NCBI GenBank assembly: GCA_030263805.2
Contig: CP136010.1
Location: 4,169,001 to 4,233,000, forward strand
Direction of reading: 5' to 3'
DNA: 64,000 nt
Source: Pseudomonas sp. FeN3W
Lineage (GTDB): Bacteria > Pseudomonadota > Gammaproteobacteria > Pseudomonadales > Pseudomonadaceae
A model generated the notes under the pieces. The model did not search any database and had not been told where the DNA came from. It was given only the letters and a program-made list of their open reading frames with translations. The position numbers and the translations under genes are program-made. Positions 33,349-41,827 of this stretch are shown here, piece by piece. Numbering within the stretch: the first letter of the stretch is position 1; every line of letters begins with the position of its first letter.

Positions 33349-34440
33349 TTATTTGGGCAACTCGGCCTTGACGCCTTCGACGTAGTAATTCATCGAGGCG
33401 AGGTCCTTGATGCTGGCGGTCTCGCCCTCGGCGATGCGCACTTCGCCAGCCTGGTCCTTGATCGGACCGGTGAACGGATGAAACTCGCCGCTCTTGATGC
33501 TGGTGATGATCGCTTCGGCTTCGGTCTTCACGTCAGCGGGCACCAGATCGCTGATCGGCAGGCTGATGCTGTCCTGGGCCAGACCACCCCAGAAGTCGTC
33601 GGATTTCCAGTTGCCGGCCATCACCGCTTCGGCGGACTTGGTGTAGTGCGGGCCCCAGTCGTTGACGATGGAGGTCAGCACGGCCTTCGGCCCGAAGTGC
33701 TGCATGTCCGAGGCATAGCCGACGGAGTAGACGCCACGACGCTCGGCGGCCTGGATGGGGGCCGGGCTGTCGGTGTGCTGGAAGATCACGTCGACGCCCT
33801 GGTCGATCAGGGCGTTGGCGGCATCGGCTTCCTTGCCCGGATCGAACCAGGTGTTGACCCACACCACCTTGATCTCGGTGCCGGGGTTGTACTTGTCCAG
33901 CGCCAGCTGGATGGCGTTGATGTCGCGGATCACTTCCGGAATCGGGAACGAGGCGATGTAGCCGACCTTCTTGGTCTTGGTCATGTTCGCCGCGAGGAAG
34001 CCGCCGACGTAGCGACCTTCATAGGAACGGGTCAGGTAGGTGCCGACGTTCTTCGCCTGCTTGTAACCGGTGGCGTGCTCGAAGATGACCTTGGGGAACT
34101 GCTTGGCGACCTTCAGCGTGGGGTTCATGTAGCCGAAGGAGGTGGTGAAGATCAGGTCGTAGTCGCTCTTGGCCATGTTGCGGATGACCCGCTCGGCGTC
34201 GGCGCCTTCCGGCACGTTCTCGACGAAGCTGGTCTGCACCTTGTCGCCCAGCTTCTCTTCCATGTACTTGCGACCCTGCTCGTGCTGGTAGGTCCAGCCG
34301 TGGTCGCCGATCGGGCCGATGTAGACGAAGCCGACCTTCAGCGGATCGGCAGCCGACGCCGCGGCGGTCGTCAGTGCGGCGCTGAAGCCGATCGCTGCGG
34401 CAAGGGCGCGCAGCAGGGTTTTCCGTGAGTTGTTCTGCAT
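33349..34440 (-). CDS. BMP family ABC transporter substrate-binding protein
   Basis: 363-aa periplasmic binding protein with a Sec signal peptide (MQNNSRKTLLRALAAAIGFSAALTTAAASA). It has no lipobox cysteine, so it is probably soluble in the periplasm rather than a lipoprotein. The body matches the Med/BMP family (VGFVYIGPIGDHGWTYQHEQG, FENVPEGADAERVIRN-like region, DVIFQHTDSPAPIQAAE). Characterised relatives bind nucleosides or purines. No permease or ATPase gene adjoins it here. A weak RutR-box-like sequence, CTGACCAACTGGACAG, lies 67 bp upstream. Confidence 0.88.
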   Translation of the reverse strand: MQNNSRKTLLRALAAAIGFSAALTTAAASAADPLKVGFVYIGPIGDHGWTYQHEQGRKYMEEKLGDKVQTSFVENVPEGADAERVIRNMAKSDYDLIFTTSFGYMNPTLKVAKQFPKVIFEHATGYKQAKNVGTYLTRSYEGRYVGGFLAANMTKTKKVGYIASFPIPEVIRDINAIQLALDKYNPGTEIKVVWVNTWFDPGKEADAANALIDQGVDVIFQHTDSPAPIQAAERRGVYSVGYASDMQHFGPKAVLTSIVNDWGPHYTKSAEAVMAGNWKSDDFWGGLAQDSISLPISDLVPADVKTEAEAIITSIKSGEFHPFTGPIKDQAGEVRIAEGETASIKDLASMNYYVEGVKAELPK

Positions 34441-34506
34441 GGCGGGTGACGCTCCTGTTTGTCTAGCTACAGAGCCTGTGTTGGCTGATAGCTGGTTAGC
34501 AAAAAG

Positions 34507-34522
34507 CTGACCAACTGGACAG
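34507..34522. promoter_or_regulatory. Weak RutR-box-like site upstream of BMP gene
   Basis: CTGACCAACTGGACAG matches the E. coli RutR consensus TTGACCANNTGGTCAA at 11 of 14 fixed positions. It lies 67 bp upstream of the BMP start in a 203-bp gap that shows no gene. Confidence 0.4.
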
Positions 34523-34643
34523 ATACCTTCGCTGTGCCGGATTGCGGCCGATTCGACTCGACGCCGAGGCCCGATCGAGACTTGCACTGGTGCGCCAGTA
34601 ATCCACGGCGCCCAGCTTTGGTGCAAGCCTCGATCGTGGTTGT

Positions 34644-35999
34644 TTAGCCGTTTACCAGTTGCCGGGCCGCCTGCTGGTGATCGGCGATCAGTCCCTGCAC
34701 GTCGAGGCCTTCGACCTGACCGTCGATGACGCGCCATTTGCCGCCGACCATCACCCGGTCGGCACGGTCGGCGGCACACAGCAGGAGTGCGGCGATGGGA
34801 TCGTGGCTGCCGGAAAAACGTAGCTCATCGAGTCTGAAGAGGGCCAGGTCGGCCTGCTTGCCGACCGCCAGCTCGCCGATGTCGCTGCGCCCGAGCAGCC
34901 GCGCGGAGCCGCGGGTCGCCCAGCCCAGCACCTTCTCTGGGGTGATCTTCTCGGCGCCGTAGCGCAGGCGCCCGATGAACAGCGCCTGGCGCGCCTCGAG
35001 CATCATGTTGGAGGCGTCGTTGGAGGCCGAGCCGTCGACGCCCAGGCCGATGATGGCGCCCTTGTCCTCGAGCTCGAGCGTGTGGCAGATGCCCGAGGCC
35101 AGACGCATGTTGGAGCTCGGGCAATGGCAGATGCCCACACCGGCTGCACCCAGGCGGTGAATTTCCACCTGGTTGAAATGGATGCCATGGGCCAGCCAGG
35201 TACGCGGGCCGAGCCAGCCGACGCTCTGCAGGTAGTCCACGGTGCGCATGCCGAAGCGCTTCGCGCAGAACTCCTGTTCGTCCAGGGTCTCGGCCAGGTG
35301 CGTATGCAGACGCACGTCGCGCGCTTCGGCCAGCTCCGCGCAGGTGCGCATGATGTCGGTGGTGACCGAGAACGGCGAGCAGGGCGCCAGGGCGATCTGG
35401 ATCTGCGCGCCGTCGCCGCGCTCGTGGTAGCGGTCGATCAGCCGCTCGCTGTCGGCGAGGATGGTCTCGGCGTCCTGCACCACGCTCTTGCACGGCAGGC
35501 CGCCATCGTCCTTGGACAGGTTCATCGAACCGCGGGTGAGCATGGCGCGCATGCCCAGCTCGCGGACCGCTCCGACCTGGATATCGATGGCGTCCTCGAG
35601 CCCGCCCGGAAACAGGTAGTGGTGATCCGCTGCCGTGGTGCAGCCGGATAACAGCAGCTCAGCCAGCGCCACCTTGCTCGCCAGCTGCAACGCCTCCGGT
35701 GTCAGCCGCGCCCAGACCGGGTAGAGGGTCAGCAGCCAGTTGAACAGCGGCTCGTTGACCACCGGGCCCCAGGCGCGGGTGAGGGTCTGGTAGAAGTGGT
35801 GATGGGTGTTGACCAGGCCCGGCAACACCACGTGTTCACGTGCGTCGAAGGTCTCGTCCACCGGCTGCGCGGGCGAGGCGCCGGCGGCAAGGAGTTCGGT
35901 GATGACACCGTCTTCGATCACCAGCCCGCCTGGGGCTTTCTGGTCGTTGGCGGTGAAGAGGGCGAGGGGATGCTTGATCCAGATTCGATGAGCAGCCAT
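34644..35999 (-). CDS. 8-Oxoguanine deaminase
   Basis: 451-aa amidohydrolase of the type described for P. aeruginosa Pa0142, deaminating 8-oxoguanine to urate. Motifs are VLPGLVNTHHHFYQTLTRAW (HxH zinc ligands and the substrate-site residues typical of this group), LHTHLAETLDEQEFC, LAHGIHFNQ and GLGVDGSASNDASN with the catalytic Asp. It differs from GuaD in this window, which has HIHYPQ. Its product urate enters the PuuD pathway directly. Start MAAHRIWIKHPLAL with an AGGAGA site upstream. No operator is visible in the 195-bp gap upstream. Confidence 0.88.
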   Translation of the reverse strand: MAAHRIWIKHPLALFTANDQKAPGGLVIEDGVITELLAAGASPAQPVDETFDAREHVVLPGLVNTHHHFYQTLTRAWGPVVNEPLFNWLLTLYPVWARLTPEALQLASKVALAELLLSGCTTAADHHYLFPGGLEDAIDIQVGAVRELGMRAMLTRGSMNLSKDDGGLPCKSVVQDAETILADSERLIDRYHERGDGAQIQIALAPCSPFSVTTDIMRTCAELAEARDVRLHTHLAETLDEQEFCAKRFGMRTVDYLQSVGWLGPRTWLAHGIHFNQVEIHRLGAAGVGICHCPSSNMRLASGICHTLELEDKGAIIGLGVDGSASNDASNMMLEARQALFIGRLRYGAEKITPEKVLGWATRGSARLLGRSDIGELAVGKQADLALFRLDELRFSGSHDPIAALLLCAADRADRVMVGGKWRVIDGQVEGLDVQGLIADHQQAARQLVNG

Positions 36000-36194
36000 G
36001 CCGGCTTTCTCCTGAATGGTTGAGTTCAGAGTAGCCAGCTCAGTTATGCCCTGTCTGCTGATCCAGGAGGCGGAGGGGGATGCCTCGCCGGGGGAGGAAG
36101 ATAAAGGGTTTTGGGTGGGTTTGTCACAGGGTTGCCAAGGGTTGGTTAGTGGGAGCGGCCAATCCGACTCCCGAGATAACCCTTGTGGTCATCA

Positions 36195-36875
36195 TTACCA
36201 GGGCAACGGATTGCCCTGGTAATCCAGATATCGATGTCCGCCCTGTCCAATAGCCTGGGTAACCTGCTCGAGCATACCGCGCGTGCTGGTCTCGACATCC
36301 AGTGGAGCCTGGTCGCCGCCCATGTCGGTCTTGACCCAGCCGGGATGCATCGACAGCACGGTCAGCCGGGTCTCGCCCAGCCCGGCGACGAAGGTGCGGG
36401 TCATGTGATTCAGCGCGGCCTTGCTCGCGCCGTACAGGTCCATGCCCATGCCCGGACCGGTTTCGACGCTGCCGAGGATCGAGCTCATAAAGACGATCAC
36501 GCCCTGCGTAGGATCGACCAGCGGCAGCAGCCGCTCGGCCAGCCGCACCGGCGCGACGGCATTGGTGAAGAACAGCTGGCCGACTTCCGCTTGAGTGGCT
36601 TGCGTGGCCGGTTTGCCCTGCGGACCGGCGACGCCGGCATTGACGAACAACAGGTCGAGCCTGATGCCGGCCAGGCGGCTGGCCAGCTGATCTACGCTGC
36701 CTGCATCGTCCATATCCAGCGTTTCGATGCGCACCTGCGGTATCTGGCTGAGGGCTTCGGCGTGCTGCGGGTTGCGTACCGTGGCGATCACCTGCCAGCC
36801 TGCGGCGCAGAATTGTTTCGCCAGGCCGAGGCCCAGACCGCGGGAAGCGCCGATGATGAGTGCGGTTTTTTGCAT
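36195..36875 (-). CDS. SDR family oxidoreductase
   Basis: 226-aa short-chain dehydrogenase/reductase with classic features: N-terminal TALIIGASRGLGLGLAKQF (TGxxxGxG-type nucleotide site, here GASRGLG), LFVNAGVAG (NAG motif) and YGASKAALNH (YxxxK catalytic pair), with a Ser in FMSSILGSVE. Resembles sniffer/CsgA-like C-factor dehydrogenases; the substrate is unknown. The start MQKTALIIGAS is the natural one; the very long frame continuing to 39458 is an antisense artefact over the ATPase gene. It is a single gene outside the purine island. Confidence 0.88.
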   Translation of the reverse strand: MQKTALIIGASRGLGLGLAKQFCAAGWQVIATVRNPQHAEALSQIPQVRIETLDMDDAGSVDQLASRLAGIRLDLLFVNAGVAGPQGKPATQATQAEVGQLFFTNAVAPVRLAERLLPLVDPTQGVIVFMSSILGSVETGPGMGMDLYGASKAALNHMTRTFVAGLGETRLTVLSMHPGWVKTDMGGDQAPLDVETSTRGMLEQVTQAIGQGGHRYLDYQGNPLPW

Positions 36876-37082
36876 GCTGCGTCCTCGGTAGGTCATGACT
36901 GACCGGCAAGAATAGCCCGGCTGCAACGCGCGCGTGCAGCAATGCAGGGGTGCGGCATCTGGTCGTCCTGTAAGTGTTGCAAGCGGTTTCGCGGCGGTGG
37001 TCATAGGAGCGCTGTTTCGGCTCTGATGAACCAACGTTGCCGGTGCGCCCGGTATCATCGAATCGAAATCAGGGGGGATCCA

Positions 37083-39800
37083 ATGCCCGACCAGCAAACG
37101 CAGTCGAACCGCTGGCATGCTCGGCAGAGCGACGAGGTGCTGCTCGAACTGGAGTCCTCGAGCGCCGGCCTCAGCCATGAACAGGCCCAGCAGCGCCTGC
37201 TGCAATACGGTCCCAATCGGCTCGACGAGGCCAAGCCGGCGAGTGTCTGGCAGCGCCTGCTGCGCCACCTCAACAACCTGCTGCTTTACGTGCTGATGGC
37301 CGCGGCGTTGGTGACCGGACTGATGGGGCACCTGGTCGACACCTTCGTGATCCTGGCGGTGGTGGTGGTCAACGTGGTGATCGGCTTCGTTCAGGAGGGC
37401 AAGGCGGAAAAAGCGCTGCAGGCGATTCGGCATCTGCTGGCACCGCACGCGGTGGTGTTGCGCGATGGCCGCCAGCAGGACCTCGATGCCGCCGAGCTGG
37501 TGCCCGGGGATGTGGTGCTGCTGGCTTCCGGCGACAGCCTGCCGGCGGACGTGCGGCTGCTGCAGGCGCGCAATCTGCGTATCGACGAGGCGGCGTTGAC
37601 CGGCGAATCGGTTCCGGTCGACAAGCAGGTCGAGGCCGTGGCCGACGATGCTTCCATCGGCGACCGGCTTTGCATGGGGTATGCCGGCACGCTGGTGACC
37701 CAAGGACAGGCGCGTGCGCTGGTGGTCGCCACGGGCGCGGCGACCGAGATCGGGCGTATCGGGACGATGCTGGAATCGGTCGAGCAGGGCACCACGCCGC
37801 TGCTGCGCAAGATGTCCGATTTCGGCCGGGCGCTGACAGCCGTGATCCTGGCCGCCGGCGTGCTGCTGTTCCTGTTCGGCACGCTGGTGCGGGGCATGGG
37901 CGCTGGCGAGATGTTCATGGCGGCGGTGGGGCTTTCGGTCGCGGCGATCCCCGAGGGTCTGCCGGCGATCATGACCATCACCCTGGCCATCGGCGTGCAG
38001 CGTATGGCCAGCCGCAACGCGGTGATCCGGCGCCTGCCTGCGGTGGAGACGCTGGGCTCGGTGACGGTGATCTGCTCGGACAAGACCGGCACCCTGACGC
38101 GCAACGAGATGACGGTGCAGGAAGTGATCTGCGCCGGGCAGGCGCTGGAGGTCGAAGGCGCCGGCTATGCACCGCAAGGTGCGCTGCTGGTCGAGGGCGT
38201 GGCAGTCGAACCGGCGGCGCTGGCAGCGCGCACGCCGGCAGCCAGCGCGCTTGCCGAAGCCGCGGCGCTGTGCAATGACGCCAGCCTGCACGAGAAGGAT
38301 GGGCTGTGGGCCCTTGCCGGCGACCCCACCGAGGGCGCATTGCTGACCCTGGCGATGAAGGCAGGACTGTCGCCGGCCAACCTCCACGTCGACCGTCCGC
38401 GGCTGGACGTGATTCCTTTCGAATCCGAGCACCGTTTCATGGCCACCCTGCATGCCTGTGAAGGCGGCTGCGAGGTGCTGGTCAAGGGTGCGCCGGAACG
38501 GGTCCTGGCCATGTGCGCGCGGCAGCTCGAGAGCGACGGCCAGGAGCGGCCGCTGGATCAGTCGCACTGGCACGAACAGGTCGAGGCGCAGGCGCGGGCC
38601 GGTCGTCGCGTGCTGGCGCTGGCCCGGCGCAGGCTGCCGGCCGGCCAGGAGGCGATCGAGCATGCTGATGTCGCCAGCGAGCTGACCCTGCTTGGGCTGG
38701 TCGGCATCATCGATCCGCCGCGTGACGAAGCGATCCGTGCGGTGGCGCAGTGCCGTGCAGCGGGCATTCGCGTGGTGATGATCACCGGCGACCACGGCGT
38801 GACTGCCAGCGCCATCGCCAGGCAGCTGGGCATGGGGGATGACATCAAGGCGATCACCGGGCCGGAGCTGGAACTGATGGATGAGGCGGCCATGCGCCAG
38901 GCCGTCGCCGAGGCCCGGGTGTTCGCCCGTGCCAGCCCGGAACACAAGCTGCGCCTGGTGCGTGCGCTGCAGGCCAATGGCGAGGTGGTCGCCATGACCG
39001 GCGATGGCGTCAACGATGCGCCGGCGCTGAAGCAGGCCGACGTCGGCGTGGCCATGGGCATGAAGGGTACCGAGGCGGCCAAGCAGGCCGGCGCCATCGT
39101 GCTGGCGGACGACAACTTCGCCTCGATTGCCCATGCGGTGGAAGAGGGACGCACCGTCTACGACAACCTGCGCAAGACCGTGACCTTCCTGCTGCCGATC
39201 AACGGCGGCGAGTCGCTGTCGCTGCTGCTGGCGGTGCTGCTCGGCATCGCGCTGCCGATCACGCCGGTGCAGGTGCTGTGGGTCAATATGGTCAGCTCGG
39301 TGGCGCTGGCCATGGTGCTGGCGTTCGAGCCGACCGAGGCGGATGTGATGCAGCGTCCGCCGCGGCGACCGGACGAGCCGATGCTGTCGCGCTTCGTCAT
39401 CTGGCGGATCTTCTTCGTTTCCGCGCTGTTTCTCGCCGGCATCTTCGGCATGTATCAATGGATGCTCGGCCAGGGCGCGACGGTGGAGGCGGCGCGCACC
39501 GTGGCGGTCAATACGCTGGTGTGCATGGAGGTGTTCTATCTGTTCAGCGTGCGTTATCTGAAGGCGCCTTCCTTTACCGTGCAGGGCGTCAAGGGCACGC
39601 CGCGGGTGCTGGTGGCGGTGTTCGGCGTGTTCGCCCTGCAGCTGATGTTCACCTATGCGCCGTTCATGCAGTCGCTGTTCGCGTCCGAAGCGTTGCCGCT
39701 GGCGACCGGTGTGCTGGTGGTGCTGGCCGGTGTGGCGGTGCTGGTGATCCTGGAGATCGAGAAGGCGTTGCTGCGTCGGATGGGCGTCGGCCCGGGATGA
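37083..39800 (+). CDS. P2-type cation-transporting ATPase
   Basis: 905-aa inner-membrane P-type ATPase. In order: N-terminal cation ATPase domain, A-domain (VDEAALTGESVPV-like segment reads RIDEAALTGESVPVDKQ), PEGLPA in M4 (AAIPEGLPAIMTI), phosphorylation motif DKTGTLTRNEMT, nucleotide-binding KGAPERVLAMC, MTGDGVNDAPALKQADVGVAMG and C-terminal helices. PEGLPA is typical of Ca2+/Mn2+ or Na+/K+ type pumps; the ion is not certain. The start MPDQQTQSNRW is 7 bp after GGGGG; upstream frame to 36942 is not conserved. Single gene. Confidence 0.92.
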   Translation: MPDQQTQSNRWHARQSDEVLLELESSSAGLSHEQAQQRLLQYGPNRLDEAKPASVWQRLLRHLNNLLLYVLMAAALVTGLMGHLVDTFVILAVVVVNVVIGFVQEGKAEKALQAIRHLLAPHAVVLRDGRQQDLDAAELVPGDVVLLASGDSLPADVRLLQARNLRIDEAALTGESVPVDKQVEAVADDASIGDRLCMGYAGTLVTQGQARALVVATGAATEIGRIGTMLESVEQGTTPLLRKMSDFGRALTAVILAAGVLLFLFGTLVRGMGAGEMFMAAVGLSVAAIPEGLPAIMTITLAIGVQRMASRNAVIRRLPAVETLGSVTVICSDKTGTLTRNEMTVQEVICAGQALEVEGAGYAPQGALLVEGVAVEPAALAARTPAASALAEAAALCNDASLHEKDGLWALAGDPTEGALLTLAMKAGLSPANLHVDRPRLDVIPFESEHRFMATLHACEGGCEVLVKGAPERVLAMCARQLESDGQERPLDQSHWHEQVEAQARAGRRVLALARRRLPAGQEAIEHADVASELTLLGLVGIIDPPRDEAIRAVAQCRAAGIRVVMITGDHGVTASAIARQLGMGDDIKAITGPELELMDEAAMRQAVAEARVFARASPEHKLRLVRALQANGEVVAMTGDGVNDAPALKQADVGVAMGMKGTEAAKQAGAIVLADDNFASIAHAVEEGRTVYDNLRKTVTFLLPINGGESLSLLLAVLLGIALPITPVQVLWVNMVSSVALAMVLAFEPTEADVMQRPPRRPDEPMLSRFVIWRIFFVSALFLAGIFGMYQWMLGQGATVEAARTVAVNTLVCMEVFYLFSVRYLKAPSFTVQGVKGTPRVLVAVFGVFALQLMFTYAPFMQSLFASEALPLATGVLVVLAGVAVLVILEIEKALLRRMGVGPG

Positions 39801-39818
39801 GCCGGACTTGCGCGAAGG

Positions 39819-41279
39819 TCAGAGTGGCGGCAGTTCTTCCATCAGGTCGGTCGTGTACACGCCGGGGATATGCAGCTCGCTCTTGGCCAGCTGCTGGCCC
39901 TCCATCTGTGGCTGGGTCACCCAGGTGAGGATGTCGTAGTAGCGGCGGATGTTGGCCACGAAGTGCACCGGCTCGCCGCCGCGGGCATAGCCGTAGCGGG
40001 TCTTGCTGTACCACTGCTTCTGCGCCAGGCGCGGCAGCATCTGCTTCACGTCCAGCCACTTGTTGGGGTCCAGCCCCTCGGCTTCGGCGAGTTTGCGGGC
40101 GTCTTCGAGGTGCCCTCCGCCGACGTTGTAAGCGGCGAGGGCGAACCAGGTGCGATCGGGTTCCTGCACGCTTTCGGGCAGGCTGGCGTGCACCTTGACC
40201 AGGTATTTGCCGCCGCCCTGGATGCTCTGCACCGGGTCCAGGCGGTTGGTCACGCCCATGGCGTTGGCGGTGCGCAGGGTCAGCATCATCAGCCCGCGCA
40301 CACCGGTCTTGGAAGTGGCCTCGGGCTGCCAGTGGGATTCCTGATAACCGATCGCGGCCAGCAGGCGCCAGTCGATGCCGTGTTTTCTGGCAGTCTCGCG
40401 GAAGGCTTTCTCGTAACGCGGCAGGCGCTGCTGCAGATGCTTGGCGAAGGCGTAGGCGCCGACGTAGCCGAGCACGTCGACATGACCGTAGTAGCGTTCG
40501 CGCAGGCGCTGCAGCGTGCCGTTCTGCTGGGCCTGTTCGAGGAAGGAGTTGGCGGCCTGCAGCAGGCTGTCGTCCTCGCCCTTGGCCACGACCCAGGCCA
40601 GGCTGTTCTGCTCGCCGACATCGAAGCCGGCGCGGATATTGGTGAAGTACACCTGGTTCATGGACATCTCGTTGGATTCCACCAGGGTCAGGTCGATCTG
40701 CCCTTCGTCGACCATGCGCAGCAGGTCGACCACTTCCACGGCGTCGGATTCCTCGTAACGCAGGTCGGGATATTCGGCCTGCAGCGTGGCCAGCTTCTCC
40801 GCCTGGCTGCTGCCTTTGAGCACGAGGATGCGCTTGCCGATCAGGTCCTTGGGGCTGGTCGGGCGGCGTTGGCCGCTGCGGTAGACGACCTGGGTGGTGA
40901 CGTCCAGATAGGAGCGGGTGAAGCGCGCCAGTTCCTGCCGGCCTTCGCTGGCGACCAGGCCGGCGGCGGCGAGCGCCGGGCCGCCGGGCCGGTTGAGACG
41001 GCTGAAAATGTCTTCGATGTTGTCGGCGGTTTCGATCTGCAGTTCGACGCCAAGATTGCTGGCGAAGCGTTTGGCCAGCTCGTACTCGAAGCCGGCTTTG
41101 CCATTGCGGTCCTGGAAATAGGTGGAGGGGCTGTTGCGGGTGATCACGCGCAGTACGCCTTCCTCCTGTATACGCTCAAGCTCGCTGGGCTTTTCGGCGC
41201 AGCTGCTGAGCATCAGGAAGAGTCCGGTCGCCAACAGCCAGATGGCGCAGCGCTTGCGGAACACGGTTTGGACAAACAT
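39819..41279 (-). CDS. mltF: Membrane-bound lytic murein transglycosylase F
   Basis: 486-aa outer-membrane lipoprotein cleaving peptidoglycan to 1,6-anhydromuropeptides. The signal peptide ends in a lipobox (LMLSSCAEKP). It is followed by a regulatory SBP_bac_3-like domain (~40-265, ITRNSPSTYFQDRNGKAGFE) and a catalytic SLT domain (~290-450) with the catalytic Glu in GYQESHWQPEA and the AYNVGGGH motif. Length and domain order match MltF of other pseudomonads. Its 3' end is 19 bp from the converging ATPase gene. Confidence 0.95.
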   Translation of the reverse strand: MFVQTVFRKRCAIWLLATGLFLMLSSCAEKPSELERIQEEGVLRVITRNSPSTYFQDRNGKAGFEYELAKRFASNLGVELQIETADNIEDIFSRLNRPGGPALAAAGLVASEGRQELARFTRSYLDVTTQVVYRSGQRRPTSPKDLIGKRILVLKGSSQAEKLATLQAEYPDLRYEESDAVEVVDLLRMVDEGQIDLTLVESNEMSMNQVYFTNIRAGFDVGEQNSLAWVVAKGEDDSLLQAANSFLEQAQQNGTLQRLRERYYGHVDVLGYVGAYAFAKHLQQRLPRYEKAFRETARKHGIDWRLLAAIGYQESHWQPEATSKTGVRGLMMLTLRTANAMGVTNRLDPVQSIQGGGKYLVKVHASLPESVQEPDRTWFALAAYNVGGGHLEDARKLAEAEGLDPNKWLDVKQMLPRLAQKQWYSKTRYGYARGGEPVHFVANIRRYYDILTWVTQPQMEGQQLAKSELHIPGVYTTDLMEELPPL

Positions 41280-41447
41280 CGGCGCAGTATACGCAAAGGC
41301 GAACCGCCACCATATCTGGACAGCAGCCGGGCTCTCTGCTAGGCGAGCGCCGTCCGAAGCCAGGGCGATGCTGCCGAACGACCGTGGCGCGCAAGTTCGG
41401 CATAATGCCGGCCCGTGCCGCCACCGACTCCGAGATTTTTGCGAAAC

Positions 41448-41723
41448 ATGACCGAGGTCCAGCCCAAGCCCTGGTTCGTCTATCTGGTGCGCGCCGCCAA
41501 CGGTGCCCTGTACTGCGGTATCAGCGACGATGCGCAGCGGCGTTTCGCCGAGCACCAGCGCGGGCGCGGCGCGCGTTTCTTTCACTCCAGTCCGGCGCAG
41601 GCGCTGGTCTATGTCGAGGCTTGCGCCAGCAAGGGCGATGCATTGCGCCGCGAGATCGCCATCAAGCGACTGGACAAGCGTGCCAAGGAACGTCTGGTGA
41701 GCATGGTCGGCCCCGTTGCGTGA
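41448..41723 (+). CDS. GIY-YIG nuclease family protein (YhbQ-like)
   Basis: 91-aa small GIY-YIG domain protein of the UPF0213/YhbQ type. The motif reads WFVYLVRAANGALYCGISDD, with VYL and YCG in place of GIY and YIG. The conserved Arg (AQRRFAEH) and Glu-containing helix (ALRREIAIKRL) follow. E. coli YhbQ has been linked to DNA cleavage activity, but the role of this family is not settled. The start is ATG 41448; an in-frame start at 41415 lacks a ribosome site. Not part of a visible operon. Confidence 0.86.
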   Translation: MTEVQPKPWFVYLVRAANGALYCGISDDAQRRFAEHQRGRGARFFHSSPAQALVYVEACASKGDALRREIAIKRLDKRAKERLVSMVGPVA

Positions 41724-41827
41724 ATGATGCACCAATCAGCCGGTAGGCTCAGTCGAACGGAGCGTCTAAGCTGATGCTCTTTCAACGGGGCGACGCCCCA
41801 TCTCGAGACCCTCTGGCGGAGCCTGTC

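Noticed and set aside
36195..39458. A 1087-codon minus-strand open frame across the P-type ATPase gene
   Set aside because: Only the first-gene end (SDR, 36195-36875) has protein-family motifs. The rest is antisense to a well-conserved ATPase and is rich in His/Arg/Gln, typical of GC-rich shadow frames.
39849..39862. GTGTACAC palindrome inside mltF as another TTGTRTACAA site
   Set aside because: It lacks the TTG/CAA flanks, lies in coding sequence and is far from any promoter of a purine gene.
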